Origin: Hellea sp039977295
Lineage (GTDB): Bacteria; Pseudomonadota; Alphaproteobacteria; Caulobacterales; Maricaulaceae
NCBI GenBank assembly: GCA_039977295.1
Contig: JBDWDN010000003.1
Span: 558,001-622,000 of the forward strand
Length of the DNA stretch: 64,000 bases
Direction: 5' to 3'
Below the pieces are notes generated by a model, which was given only the letters and a program-made list of their open reading frames with translations, was not told where the DNA came from and did not search any database. Numbering within the stretch: the stretch's first letter is position 1; the number at the start of each line of letters is the position of its first letter. Shown piece by piece: positions 16,526-25,583 of this stretch. The translations under genes were made by a program, and so were the position numbers.

Positions 16526-16542
16526 TTGTCATTATTTGACAA
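16526..16542. promoter_or_regulatory. 17-bp palindrome in divergent promoter
   Basis: TTGTCA-N5-TGACAA is a perfect inverted repeat midway between the divergent P450-DyP fusion gene and the SRPBCC gene. The TTGACA inside its right half (16536-16541) can act as a -35 box for the plus-strand gene, so a bound protein would block it. No regulator gene is adjacent. Confidence 0.5.
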
Positions 16543-16600
16543 TTGGGTTTTAGACCCCCCATAAGCCTAATTTGAAGCTTTGCAGCGGGGATGTAGCATC

Positions 16601-17149
16601 ATGAAATGGCTGTTAAGGGGCATTTTTCTAATATTCATACTATTCGGCGCGGTAATTACGGCGGGATATTTTATGCCCGCCATGCAGTCCGTTGAGCGCA
16701 GCATTGAAATTCAGGCCTATCCCGAAGAGGTCTTTCCCTTCATCAATAATTTACAAGCCTATAGCCAATGGTCACCGCTTTACGCCCAAATTAGTGATGC
16801 TCAGATTATTTATGGCGGCGCGGATGAAGGCATTGGCCAGACTATGGCGTGGCAAGGCAGCGCAGGAAATTATCCTTTCGGCTCTCAAGAAATCATCCAA
16901 AGCCAAATCGGCGAATTCGTGCAAGTGAAGGTCAATCTCGCGGGCCGCGACGCCACAGCAACTCACGCCATATTACCGCTGGCGAGCGGCGAGGGCGTCA
17001 CGGTCCTGACGAAATCTGAAATCGAGCTTGGCGGCTTCCCTTATTTGGACCGCGTTAGAACCAAATTACGCCAAGGCTGGTTTGACACGCAATTTGACCA
17101 ATCATTGATGCAGTTAAAGACGGTGTCTGAAGCTTACGCTGGCGGTTAG
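16601..17149 (+). CDS. Membrane-anchored SRPBCC (START-like) protein
   Basis: A 182-residue protein from the ATG chosen here; a TTG start would add seven residues. Residues 4-28 form an N-terminal hydrophobic anchor, followed by a SRPBCC/polyketide-cyclase fold that begins SVERSIEIQAYPEEVFPFINN with the usual YSQWSPLY stretch, strands around GQTMAWQG and VKVNLAGRDA, and a C-terminal amphipathic helix. Such proteins bind hydrophobic ligands in a deep pocket. Here the domain would be periplasmic. It is divergent from the P450-DyP fusion, so a shared lipid-like substrate is possible but not shown. Confidence 0.8.
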   Translation: MKWLLRGIFLIFILFGAVITAGYFMPAMQSVERSIEIQAYPEEVFPFINNLQAYSQWSPLYAQISDAQIIYGGADEGIGQTMAWQGSAGNYPFGSQEIIQSQIGEFVQVKVNLAGRDATATHAILPLASGEGVTVLTKSEIELGGFPYLDRVRTKLRQGWFDTQFDQSLMQLKTVSEAYAGG

Positions 17150-17150
17150 C

Positions 17151-19253
17151 TTACTCTTCTGGCGGCTTAGGTAACTCTTTCGGCTCGCCATAGGTCTCAT
17201 CCGGCTCCTTTAATAAATCGCGCATACGTCCGCCGTCATTTTGGCCATAGTCAAAATCTTTACCTGGGAAGGTGCGGTCAAAGCGATTGGCGGGGTCGTC
17301 CAAGATAGTTGTCGAAGGGCCGCCGCCATTGACTGAATTGTCGCCGATGCGGCCAAGCTGTGATGTGCCGCCGCCCACAGGCGTGCTGCCGCCTTGATAC
17401 ATAGAGCGTGATGTGGCGGGGCCAGTATCTGTCCCGCGCCCGGCCATACCGTCAAAGTTCTCAAATCCGGCGGCATTGCGGCCTCTGAATTTCTTTAGAT
17501 ATTCGGGGCATTCCAAATGGGTCTTTAAGGCTTCGCGGCAGCGAATATCAAGGACGAGGCCGTCATAGCCTTCGCCAGGGGAATTTGAATCAGAACCTGG
17601 CGCAAGCGTCCAGCCCTTTGTGCCAGGTCCGCCCCGCCTAGAACCTGAAGAGGGCGGCGGCGTGCCCGTGCCGCCTGTGGGCGGGCCAGCAATGGTTGAG
17701 CGTTGCGGCAGGGACGAAACGGGCGCGCCTGCGCCGGGATCCGTGTTCCGGGCCCGTTCTTCGGCGCGGCGCTCGGCGTCCCTTTGTGCATCTCTGGCCT
17801 CTCTGGCGCGGCGATCAGCCTCTCTTTGGGCGTCGCGAGCCGCATTGCGGGCGCGTTTTTCGGCGTCACGCTCTGCGTCACGGGCGCGTCGGGCCTCATC
17901 GCGCGCGCGGCGCTGCTGATTTCGAGCTTCACGCTCTGCAGCTCGCTGCGCGTCTCTGGCGGCATCTTCCGCATCTTTGGCGGCGTCTCTATCCGCGCGG
18001 CGCTGCGCGCGCTCGGCAGCGCGGCGTGCATCCTCTAGAGCCTCTCTTGCGTCTTCTTCTTTTTCGCGGGCATCTTCTTCGGCGCGGCGTAACTCTCTCG
18101 CGCGCTCTTTGGCGTCACGCGCGGCCTGTTTGGCAAATTCACGTTCGCGCCGGGCTTCTTCGCGCGAGGCTTTGTCCTGCGCTTGGGCTTCCCGCTTAGC
18201 TTGCTTGCGGGCCTCGCGTTCGGCGCGGCGCTCTTCGCGTTCAAATTCTTCGCGTTGACGCCGCAGCGCTTTTTCTTCTTGGCTGCGCAGGCGTTCTTCT
18301 TGGCGGGCCTGTTCGCGGGCTTCGCGTTCTTGGCGTCTCTTGCGTTTAAGTTCTAATTTTTCAAGTTGCTTATCGACTTGCTCTTCGGGAACGGCCTCGT
18401 CTATTTCTTCTTCGGTCTTGGCCTCTTCTTCAGAGGCTAAGATGGTCGGCGCAGGGGGTTCATATCCTGAGGGCGCAATTTCTGGCATGGCTTCTTGCGG
18501 CGGATCGGGTTGCGGCTCGGGCTGCAAAATTTCTGGTTCTTGCGGAAGCGGCGGTAAGTCTTCCAATGACGGCAGATCAGGTAAGGCTTCCTCAATAATC
18601 GTGGGCTGAGGAGGGGGTGCCGGGATAGGCTCAAAAATTTCGACAACGGGTTGCGGCGCTGGTTCTGGGGCCGGTTCAGGCGGGACTTGCGCCTGCGGAC
18701 GGGGATCATAGATTCGCACAATCGGTTCAGGCAGCGGCTCTGCGGCGGGCTGCGGCGTTGGTTCGGGTGGAGATTGAGGCGCGATTTGTTCTTGAATACT
18801 CTGCGCGGGCGGTTCGGGGGTGGGCTCGATGATAGGCTCAGCAGCAGGCGGCGCGGGCGGCGGCGGAGGCGCGTCGCTAATTGTGGGCGCAGGCTGAGGT
18901 GTTGGCTCCGGGGTGGGCTCGGGTACTGGTTCAGGGGTTGGCTCTGGCGGTCTAGGCTTGGGCTTAGGTTTAACGCTCGGCGCCTTTATCACGGGCTTTG
19001 CGAAAACGGGCTCGGGTTCGGGCTCTTCTTCTTCCAGCGTAACAAGTTCGACGGAGATCGATTCGGGCGGTTCGGAAATCAAATCCGGCATCACGAAACG
19101 CGGCGACATCATAAAGAAGAGCGCTAAATGCACCCCCACAACGGTCGCAATGATGCTGGTAATGCGCTGCGCGGAATCATCATAGAAATCCGAGATAGGG
19201 TCTGGATCATGATAGGGCGAAAAATTCGCAAAAAATGTGACGGGCAGTTTCAC
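17151..19253 (-). CDS. TolA/TonB-like proline-rich, coiled-coil envelope protein
   Basis: A 700-residue protein starting at GTG. It has a short cytoplasmic N-terminus, one membrane span at about 31-50 (SIIATVVGVHLALFFMM), a Pro/Glu-rich region (55-270, many PEP, PQP and PTPEP units), a long highly charged Ala/Arg/Glu coiled-coil (285-500) and a Gly/Ser/Asp-rich C-terminal part with two cysteines near ECPEYLKKF. The architecture is that of TonB or TolA: inner-membrane anchor, extended periplasmic spacer and a distal domain. I see no canonical TonB C-terminal domain, so calling it an energy transducer would be inference. No exbB, exbD or tolQ gene is adjacent. The stop is two bases from the convergent SRPBCC gene. 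Confidence 0.7.
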   Translation of the reverse strand: MKLPVTFFANFSPYHDPDPISDFYDDSAQRITSIIATVVGVHLALFFMMSPRFVMPDLISEPPESISVELVTLEEEEPEPEPVFAKPVIKAPSVKPKPKPRPPEPTPEPVPEPTPEPTPQPAPTISDAPPPPPAPPAAEPIIEPTPEPPAQSIQEQIAPQSPPEPTPQPAAEPLPEPIVRIYDPRPQAQVPPEPAPEPAPQPVVEIFEPIPAPPPQPTIIEEALPDLPSLEDLPPLPQEPEILQPEPQPDPPQEAMPEIAPSGYEPPAPTILASEEEAKTEEEIDEAVPEEQVDKQLEKLELKRKRRQEREAREQARQEERLRSQEEKALRRQREEFEREERRAEREARKQAKREAQAQDKASREEARREREFAKQAARDAKERARELRRAEEDAREKEEDAREALEDARRAAERAQRRADRDAAKDAEDAARDAQRAAEREARNQQRRARDEARRARDAERDAEKRARNAARDAQREADRRAREARDAQRDAERRAEERARNTDPGAGAPVSSLPQRSTIAGPPTGGTGTPPPSSGSRRGGPGTKGWTLAPGSDSNSPGEGYDGLVLDIRCREALKTHLECPEYLKKFRGRNAAGFENFDGMAGRGTDTGPATSRSMYQGGSTPVGGGTSQLGRIGDNSVNGGGPSTTILDDPANRFDRTFPGKDFDYGQNDGGRMRDLLKEPDETYGEPKELPKPPEE

Positions 19254-19404
19254 GTATGGAGTGCTCTATCGGCTCATGAATCGCCAGATAGCCCGGCTCT
19301 AAACCTCCAGACTAAGGGGAAATAGCGCTATCGCCAAGAGCCTGCGCGCATCTAAATTCGCCCTAGACGTGAATATTGAGATTAAATCTCTGTCAGGCTT
19401 CTCC

Positions 19405-19488
19405 TCATAGAGCCGCAACCACAGCAATCAGCGCGGAGAGCAGAAGGGTTACGCCCAGAACAGATTTTTCAAATGTATAATGTTGCAC
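19405..19488 (-). CDS. 27-residue single-span membrane microprotein
   Basis: GTG start preceded by AGGAAAGGG at good spacing, encoding MQHYTFEKSVLGV followed by an alternating Leu/Ala/Val span and stop. The composition is that of a small membrane protein. It lies in an otherwise empty 344-base gap between the TolA-like gene and the EamA gene, where I see nothing else. Support is the strong ribosome site plus the clean span; no homology can be claimed. Confidence 0.5.
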   Translation of the reverse strand: MQHYTFEKSVLGVTLLLSALIAVVAAL

Positions 19489-19597
19489 AGCAGTCCCTTT
19501 CCTATTGAGCCTTTAACATGGAGGGGCAAAGCGGCCCCAAAAGGGCGCAAAAAAGGCCATGCTAAGGCAATTGCGAAAAAGCGAGACTCAAAGGTTA

Positions 19598-20494
19598 TTA
19601 CGAGCTGGGTTTAGGCGTCTTTTGCGAGGCGCGGTTATTGCGCGCTAAAATCAAGGCTATGCCGCCAAGCGTCACTAATCCGCCTATCAGTAAGTTCGGC
19701 GTTAAGTTCTCGCCCAATATCGCCGCGCTGGCGATCACAGCGATGACGGTTGTCATGAGGCCCGTGCTGGATACGATATAGATCGGCAGGCGCTGTAGCA
19801 GCCAATAATAAGACCCATGGGCCACAATAGACACCAGCAGCGCCGAATAGGCGAGGGCCAAGGCAAATGTTTTGCGGTTTCCCGGCGCAAAGGCTTCGAG
19901 CTGATTATCTTCCAAAAAGAAACTTAAGGGCCATAATACAGCCGCGCCTATGACGGCAAACCAGGCCAGTAATTGCAGCGGGCCTACGCTTTTGACAAAT
20001 TTCACCAAGACCGCACCGACAGCCTCGCTCATCGCCGCGCCGACCATCAGTAAAATACCCAGCAGAAAATAAGGCCCTGCTGTTTCGTGAGGCTTAGCGG
20101 CGGCAATGATGATGACCCCCGCAAAAGCCAGCAAGATGCCCAAAACTTTATAGATCCCGATTTTATCTTTAAAAACGAGGACTGAGAGGAGAATGGAAAA
20201 GGGCACATAAAGCTCAATCGTGATCGCGGCCGCAGACGCCGTTGTCAGCCCAAGGGCCGGAAACATAAAGGCATAATTTAGCGCCCCATAGCCCAGCCCC
20301 GCGCCAAATATGGGCCACATCATTCCCTTATGCCATTTCAGTTTCGGCAACAGGATAAGGGCAACAATACTCATGCGAATAGCGGCATAAAAAAGCGGAT
20401 CAGCCACCCCGCCAATCGTCACTTTCATGACAATAAAATGCAGTCCCCAAAGGAGGCAGACCAAAAACAAAACGGAAAATTCACGCAGCGACAT
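19598..20494 (-). CDS. EamA/DMT-superfamily transporter
   Basis: A 298-residue inner-membrane protein with about ten hydrophobic helices and two EamA repeats, the second beginning near residue 150 after AKPHETAGPY. LLWGLHFIVMKV at the start and GLTTASAAAITIELYVPFS are typical EamA signatures. The family exports metabolites and amino acids; the substrate cannot be told from sequence. The C-terminus is a short basic tail. It appears monocistronic and lies upstream of galE on the same strand with a 100-base gap. Confidence 0.9.
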   Translation of the reverse strand: MSLREFSVLFLVCLLWGLHFIVMKVTIGGVADPLFYAAIRMSIVALILLPKLKWHKGMMWPIFGAGLGYGALNYAFMFPALGLTTASAAAITIELYVPFSILLSVLVFKDKIGIYKVLGILLAFAGVIIIAAAKPHETAGPYFLLGILLMVGAAMSEAVGAVLVKFVKSVGPLQLLAWFAVIGAAVLWPLSFFLEDNQLEAFAPGNRKTFALALAYSALLVSIVAHGSYYWLLQRLPIYIVSSTGLMTTVIAVIASAAILGENLTPNLLIGGLVTLGGIALILARNNRASQKTPKPSS

Positions 20495-20596
20495 AGAGCC
20501 CTCTTTATGGGGCTGCTATGGCATTGGCCGCGATAGAGGACAATATGAAAATTTGTGTGGAGACGGCAAACTCAACCCTTAGGTCTCGCCCTCTGC

Positions 20597-21598
20597 TTAC
20601 ACGTCAGAGCGCTCCCACCGCCATTGATCTTCGCACATATCCTTTAACCCATATTTGGCTTTCCAGCCTATGACCTCTTGGGCTAAATCAACTTTAGCCA
20701 AATAGGTTGCGACATCGCCAGGGCGCCTTGCAGACATGTTCACGGCAAGGGTTTTACCAGAGGCCGCCTCGAACGCTTTAACCACATCCAAAACGGAATA
20801 TCCAAGACCCGTGCCGATATTTAAGAGGACAGAGACGTCTTTGGCGGTGATGTGCTGGAAGGCTTTTAGGTGGGCGTTAGCCAGGTCAAGAATGTGAATG
20901 TAGTCTCTCACCCCCGTCCCGTCAGCCGTATCATAATCATTGCCCCATACATTCAAAGCCTCGCGCTGCCCAGAGGCGACTTGGCTTATAAAGGGGACAA
21001 GGTTTGCGGGGGTGCCTTTTGGGCGTTCGCCGAGACGTCCAGATTTATGCGCGCCAGCAGGGTTAAAATAGCGCAATATTGCGGAGCGCATCGCCCCCCC
21101 GCCATTCTCAAGATCTTGCAAAATCCATTCGACCATTAATTTGGTATTGCCATAAGGGTTTATGGGGCTTTGGGGGTGGCTTTCATCCATGGGGAGATAT
21201 TGGGGTTTTCCGTAAATTGTTGCGCTCGAGCTAAACACAATATTGGTCACATTTGCTTTGCCCATGGCGCGTAACAAACAAAGCGTTCCGGTGACATTGT
21301 TATCATAATATTTTAGGGGAAGTTCCACTGACTCGCCGACAGCTTTAAGGCCTGCGCAATGGATTACGCCTTCAAATTTATGGGATTGGAAGAGCGTATT
21401 TAGGGCTGCTTGGTCTCTTATATCTATCTGATGTAAATCGACGACTTTGCCCGAAAGCTCAGAGAGTGTTTCAACGGTCTTAGCGTCTGAGTTTGAAAAG
21501 TTATCCAAAACCGCAACGCCGTAGCCTGCATTTAAAAACTCTAAAGCAACATGAGATCCAATATATCCCGCGCCGCCCGTGATTAAAACGTTATGCAT
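20597..21598 (-). CDS. galE: UDP-glucose 4-epimerase
   Basis: A 333-residue short-chain dehydrogenase/reductase that interconverts UDP-glucose and UDP-galactose with bound NAD. The Rossmann motif GGAGYIGS lies at residues 8-15. The catalytic Ser124 in SSSAT and the Tyr149/Lys153 pair (YGNTK) are present, as are the family blocks ILRYFNPAGAH and RDYIHILDLANAH. Length is standard. It provides galactosyl donors for surface polysaccharide, which fits the nearby GT2 and GtrA genes on the same strand, although about 150 bases separate them. Confidence 0.96.
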   Translation of the reverse strand: MHNVLITGGAGYIGSHVALEFLNAGYGVAVLDNFSNSDAKTVETLSELSGKVVDLHQIDIRDQAALNTLFQSHKFEGVIHCAGLKAVGESVELPLKYYDNNVTGTLCLLRAMGKANVTNIVFSSSATIYGKPQYLPMDESHPQSPINPYGNTKLMVEWILQDLENGGGAMRSAILRYFNPAGAHKSGRLGERPKGTPANLVPFISQVASGQREALNVWGNDYDTADGTGVRDYIHILDLANAHLKAFQHITAKDVSVLLNIGTGLGYSVLDVVKAFEAASGKTLAVNMSARRPGDVATYLAKVDLAQEVIGWKAKYGLKDMCEDQWRWERSDV

Positions 21599-21749
21599 GA
21601 CTGTAAAAATCTCCGGGATATTGAGGGGCCGTATGGCGTCTAGTGTTAACCTGTTAAGGCGCGCGCCACCCTATAGAGGCAATATGCGCTAGACAAGGGA
21701 ATGCGGCGCTACATAGCTTGAAATTACGTTCGCCCCCAACAATAAAACC

Positions 21750-22166
21750 TTATCGGTAGATGAAGTTTTTTTGAGCAAAAAACGAGAAAACTGGCCAAAC
21801 GACAGCAAAGATAGTGGTAGAAATCCAAATTGGCATTTTCAGCACGACGGATGAGACGTAAATAAAGGCCGTGTTTAATACTAACCCCATGGAGGCAATT
21901 AAAATATATTTCAAAAATGCTGAACTGTGATTGGCAGATGAAGAGAATGACCAGTAATAATTAGCAGTGTATGATAAAACTGTTGATAACGTATAGAAAG
22001 AAAAGTTACTCAACAGAACCGGCCAGCCCAGGACGTCTACGGACAAAGTCGTTCCGCCGATATAGACGATGGTTACTGAAATGCCTATTACAACGTATTT
22101 GACGAACGCTTCGAAATTTTCGTTTTGCGTGATTTTCTCGAACAATGGCCTAAGGAATTGTGTCAA
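21750..22166 (-). CDS. GtrA-family membrane protein
   Basis: A 138-residue protein with four hydrophobic spans (about 25-42, 50-70, 85-105 and 112-132) and the GtrA-type start FEAFVKYVVIG. GtrA proteins help move polyprenyl-phosphate-linked sugars across the inner membrane for glycosylation of lipopolysaccharide or related glycans. Its start overlaps the stop of the upstream GT2 gene by four bases, a classic coupling, and GT2 plus GtrA is the usual pair. Base composition is richer in A+T than neighbouring genes. Confidence 0.88.
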   Translation of the reverse strand: MTQFLRPLFEKITQNENFEAFVKYVVIGISVTIVYIGGTTLSVDVLGWPVLLSNFSFYTLSTVLSYTANYYWSFSSSANHSSAFLKYILIASMGLVLNTAFIYVSSVVLKMPIWISTTIFAVVWPVFSFFAQKNFIYR

Positions 22167-23200
22167 ACTATTTCCGTTTCTGAGGAAACTTTTTTAAACT
22201 CATCTTGGCGAGATAATGCCGGCCATTTGGCGAACTTAGGTGTGTTCTCAATATCATAAGTTAAAAAAGAGATTCCTAATTGGAAACTGATAAATAAAGG
22301 TAGCGTAGATATCATCACTTGACCAGCAGTTGCAGCTTCTCCTGTCAACCAAGAGTGTGAAATGTATCTAATTCCTGTAATAGCTCCAAATAAAAATAAG
22401 AAAAAAGACAATATTAAAAATAATGTTCCAGCACTGAAGTCTCTTACAAAATAATTGTAAATGATTCGCCTGAACGTGTTTTTCACGTGCTTAAAGAAAA
22501 ACTCTCCGATGACCTGAGATATTTTTAGGTTACTCTCTTCATCACCGTAAACCGCAACCATCGGCATATCAATTACGCGCGCCCGTAAAAGCCCAATTCT
22601 GAACAGTAGATCGGACTCAAAGAAATACCTTTTACTCAACTTCTCTGTATTCAGGCGAATGAATATCGACCTATGAATTGCAAGAAAGCCATTCGTCGGA
22701 TCAAATATATTCCAATAGCCGGAACTCAATTTTGTCATAAATGACAATATCGCATTTCCAAATAGCCTGATTTTCGGCATTGACCTAACATTCTGAAGAT
22801 CAAAAAAACGATTACCTTTGCAAAAGTCTGCATCCCCAATAATAATAGGCGAGATTAATGTCGGGATTAGCCTGGGATCCATTTGCCCATCACTATCTAC
22901 TTTTATGAGAATGTCCGCGCCTGCTTCTACCGCTGCTTCCATTCCTGCAATGGTTGCGCCGCCCACGCCCTGATTTACAGCGCTATATATAACTTTTACT
23001 CTTAAATCTTTACAACTTTCTTCGACAAATAGTCCTGTTTGCTCAGGGCACTTGTCATCAACGCAAAATATTTTGTGAACTTCAGGGCCAAATTCAGAAA
23101 TTACATCTAGGATAAATTTTTTAGATTTGTAGCAGGGTAAAATTGCAGCAACAACTGGAAGGCGCTCTTCACTTAGCGGCTTTTTGCTTTGATATGCCAT
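22163..23200 (-). CDS. Glycosyltransferase family 2, polyprenyl-phosphate sugar synthase type
   Basis: A 345-residue protein. The N-terminal GT-A domain has VAAILPCYKS, the metal-binding VDDKCP and DSDGQMDP acidic motifs, NQGVGGATIAGM, and KGNRFFD. Two C-terminal membrane spans (about 255-275 and 290-312) follow, as in DPM1-like or GtrB/ArnC-type enzymes that load a sugar onto undecaprenyl phosphate. It is coupled to the GtrA gene by an ATGA-type overlap. The gene is clearly AT-rich, unlike galE, which suggests it was acquired. A tRNA-Leu gene lies 217 bases upstream. Confidence 0.9.
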   Translation of the reverse strand: MAYQSKKPLSEERLPVVAAILPCYKSKKFILDVISEFGPEVHKIFCVDDKCPEQTGLFVEESCKDLRVKVIYSAVNQGVGGATIAGMEAAVEAGADILIKVDSDGQMDPRLIPTLISPIIIGDADFCKGNRFFDLQNVRSMPKIRLFGNAILSFMTKLSSGYWNIFDPTNGFLAIHRSIFIRLNTEKLSKRYFFESDLLFRIGLLRARVIDMPMVAVYGDEESNLKISQVIGEFFFKHVKNTFRRIIYNYFVRDFSAGTLFLILSFFLFLFGAITGIRYISHSWLTGEAATAGQVMISTLPLFISFQLGISFLTYDIENTPKFAKWPALSRQDEFKKVSSETEIV

Positions 23201-23416
23201 TTTTTGCCTTTTATTTGTCTAACTCGATGCTTCTGTTTTGAGGTAGAATTTTGCTAATATGGTGCGGGACAAGTAATTATGACAACATTACAGTAATAAT
23301 CATCCAGTGTCTCGAAGATAGTGGTCGATGTTGCGGTGTTTGTTGGGAATTATGTGATCGCTAAAAAGTTTATTTTTAGGGGGTGAGGGGTGAGAATCCT
23401 AAATGAATATCTCAAA

Positions 23417-23500
23417 TGGTACGGGTGGTCGGACTTGAACCGACACTCCATAGGAACTGGATTTTGAATCCAGCGCGTCTACCAATTCCGCCACACCCGC
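23417..23500 (-). tRNA. tRNA-Leu(CAA)
   Basis: Complete on the minus strand: acceptor GCGGGTG pairs with CACCCGT (one G-U), D arm GGCGGAATTGG, anticodon stem CTGGA/TCCAG around TTCAAAA giving CAA, a long variable arm typical of Leu, T arm GGTTCAAGTCC, and an encoded CCA end. 84 bases in total. Confidence 0.96.
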
Positions 23501-23657
23501 GTACCGAAGAACGGCTCTATAACTGAGGGTTTTTTAAAAGGCTACAGGGTTTTTCGGTCTGAGCCGTTTTTCTTAAGCTTATCCCATCAAAGCGGGTGCA
23601 ACTTAAGAAAACTGCTCTAATTGCCTTAATCATGCCTTAGGGCTTTGGTTTTAAAGC

Positions 23658-24269
23658 GTGTTTATGCAAGGTAAACTCAAATTTCTCGATGATTGGTATG
23701 AAAAGACCAAGGCGCTGGCGCGTCATCGCCGCGCTATGCCGGCTCTTGCGGCTGTGTCTTTTGCTGAAAGCTCTTTTTTTCCTATTCCCGTCGATGTCAT
23801 GGTTATTCCCATGGTGCAGGCCGCGCCGCAAAAATGGTGGAAGATTGCGGGGCTGGCCGCTGTGTTTTCCGTTTTGGGCGGTATCTTTGGATATGTGATT
23901 GGGATGTTGTTCTTTGAGACCATTGCGCAGCCTCTGTTGGAAATGCTCGGCAAAACGGAATATATGACCAAATTTCGCGAGAGCATTAACGCCAATGGGG
24001 CGCTCTGGGTGTTTGGCGCTGGCCTGACGCCTTTCCCATATAAAGTCATCACGATTATGAGCGGCGCTGTGCCCGTACCCTTTCATGTCTTTATGGGCGC
24101 GAGTGTCGTCGCGCGTTTCATGCGGTTCTTCGCTGTGGCGGGAATCGTGCGCGTCTTTGGCGGCCAAGCCGAGAAAATCATGAAAGAGCATTTTGCAATT
24201 TTCACAATTGGATGCTTTGTGCTGCTTATGGCCGCTTGGTTTGGCTATAAGGCGCTTACGGGGCATTAG
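23658..24269 (+). CDS. YqaA-family membrane protein (SNARE-associated/VTT domain)
   Basis: A 203-residue membrane protein. It starts at GTG here, and an ATG two codons later (23664) is equally possible; no clear Shine-Dalgarno decides. It has the family layout: basic N-terminus (MQGKLKFLDDWYEK), a re-entrant segment AVSFAESSFFPIPVDVMVIPM, then further spans ending in a hydrophobic C-terminal helix (about 175-198). The VTT/DedA-related fold occurs in proteins that move or scramble lipids. Function of YqaA itself is not settled. Monocistronic. Confidence 0.85.
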   Translation: MFMQGKLKFLDDWYEKTKALARHRRAMPALAAVSFAESSFFPIPVDVMVIPMVQAAPQKWWKIAGLAAVFSVLGGIFGYVIGMLFFETIAQPLLEMLGKTEYMTKFRESINANGALWVFGAGLTPFPYKVITIMSGAVPVPFHVFMGASVVARFMRFFAVAGIVRVFGGQAEKIMKEHFAIFTIGCFVLLMAAWFGYKALTGH

Positions 24270-24402
24270 AGGCTAGGTGCTGAAGAGGTCATTTAAACTG
24301 GCTTATTATTATGTGATGGACTGAGACTTCATTACTACTAAGTCTGGCTCATTATCAGTCATAGCAAGGGCCTCTATGTGTCAAAAAAAGAGGACATTAC
24401 CT

Positions 24403-24681
24403 TTATTTATGAGGCTTGATTTTCAAAGGTACAATTCTGGCACTCAAATAAAATAACGTTACTCCCAAAGTGGGAACAGTAATGAGAAGCCAGAGATTAC
24501 TTCCGAAAATGAGCTGCGGTATGATGACAGTAGGGATATACAAGAAATACTCTGAAAGAGGCCGAATAAGCAACGTTTTACAACTGCCACATGGAATTCC
24601 ATCGCCTTCAGGATACAAAGTTCTAATTTTAAATGATAATTTTGGTGACTCTGAGCATTTTGGGCAGCTAGGTGTTTTCAT
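24403..24681 (-). CDS. Zinc-ribbon two-span membrane protein, unknown
   Basis: A 92-residue protein with an N-terminal four-cysteine zinc ribbon (CPKC at 6-9 and CGSC at 31-34) followed by two hydrophobic helices (about 47-62 and 65-84) and a basic tail. I do not recognise a family. Composition is AT-rich relative to neighbours and there is no operon partner: YqaA is convergent and murI ends 76 bases away on the same strand. Confidence 0.6.
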   Translation of the reverse strand: MKTPSCPKCSESPKLSFKIRTLYPEGDGIPCGSCKTLLIRPLSEYFLYIPTVIIPQLIFGSNLWLLITVPTLGVTLFYLSARIVPLKIKPHK

Positions 24682-24757
24682 GAGTTACACATAGTGAAAA
24701 ATAATGACTTGTTCAATGTTCGCAACAATGTGTCGGGTTGCTTGGAATCTGCAGTCC

Positions 24758-25558
24758 CTACTGATGTGGCATCAGCGCAACAACCCGCTCAAACCCAAAA
24801 TCTTGAAACGTCTTAACACGGGCCGGTGATGTTTCTGGCCCGACCAACAAAGCCACATCAGGGCCGCGCCGTTTAGGCTTTAGCGTTAGGCCGCTTAAGA
24901 CATCCTCTACGCGCCGCGCAATAGCGTCTCCGCTATCGATCCACTTAACGCTTTGGGTCACGCTGGCTTTTAGCTCATCTCGGAGGAGTGGGAAGTGCGT
25001 ACAGGCGAGCACCACCGCGTCAATATCTGCGCCGTGGCGACCGCTAAAAATTGGGGCGAGCTCTGTTTTAATCCAGTTCAGATCAACGGGCTCTCCTGCG
25101 AGTTTCTTTTCTGCGATATCCACGAGGTTGACCGAGCCTTGCAGCAAAACTCGGCAATCACTGGCAAAATCATTGATAAGCTCATCGACATAACGGCGCT
25201 CCACCGTGCCGGGTGTGCCCAGAACAGCAATGGTTTTTGTGCGGCTGACCGCAGCGGCAGGTTTGATCGCGGGGACGACGCCAATGACGGGTATATCCAA
25301 TGCCGCGCGGATGCCCTTAAGCGCGGTTGTTGACGCAGTGTTGCAGGCAATGACGACAATGTCAGGATTTACTGTTTCTGTGAGCTGCCAGAGCAGACCC
25401 GGGAGGCGGGCCTGAAGCTGCGCTTCGGTCTTTTCGCCATAAGGCCGAAAGGCATCATCTGCCCCGTAGCTTAATTGTAGCTGCGGCAACCTCTTGCGAA
25501 TCTCAGCGGCAACGGAGAGCCCGCCTACGCCAGAATCAAATATTAAAGCATGTCCCAT
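24758..25558 (-). CDS. murI: Glutamate racemase
   Basis: A 266-residue cofactor-independent racemase making D-glutamate for peptidoglycan. The two catalytic cysteines are visible, Cys72 in ACNTAST and Cys186 in ACTHFPL, with DSGVGGLSV (8-16) at the start and the substrate loop DDAFRPYGEK (34-43). Length is normal. AGGAT precedes the ATG. It is divergent from the GT39 gene, with a pair of direct repeats in the shared promoter. Confidence 0.95.
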   Translation of the reverse strand: MGHALIFDSGVGGLSVAAEIRKRLPQLQLSYGADDAFRPYGEKTEAQLQARLPGLLWQLTETVNPDIVVIACNTASTTALKGIRAALDIPVIGVVPAIKPAAAVSRTKTIAVLGTPGTVERRYVDELINDFASDCRVLLQGSVNLVDIAEKKLAGEPVDLNWIKTELAPIFSGRHGADIDAVVLACTHFPLLRDELKASVTQSVKWIDSGDAIARRVEDVLSGLTLKPKRRGPDVALLVGPETSPARVKTFQDFGFERVVALMPHQ

Positions 25559-25583
25559 ATCATCCTGTTCGCAAGCCCGCGTT

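Noticed and set aside
17620..18258. Long plus-strand frames opposite the TolA-like coiled-coil
   Set aside because: They are mirror images of the Ala/Arg/Glu repeats; no ribosome sites and no family features.
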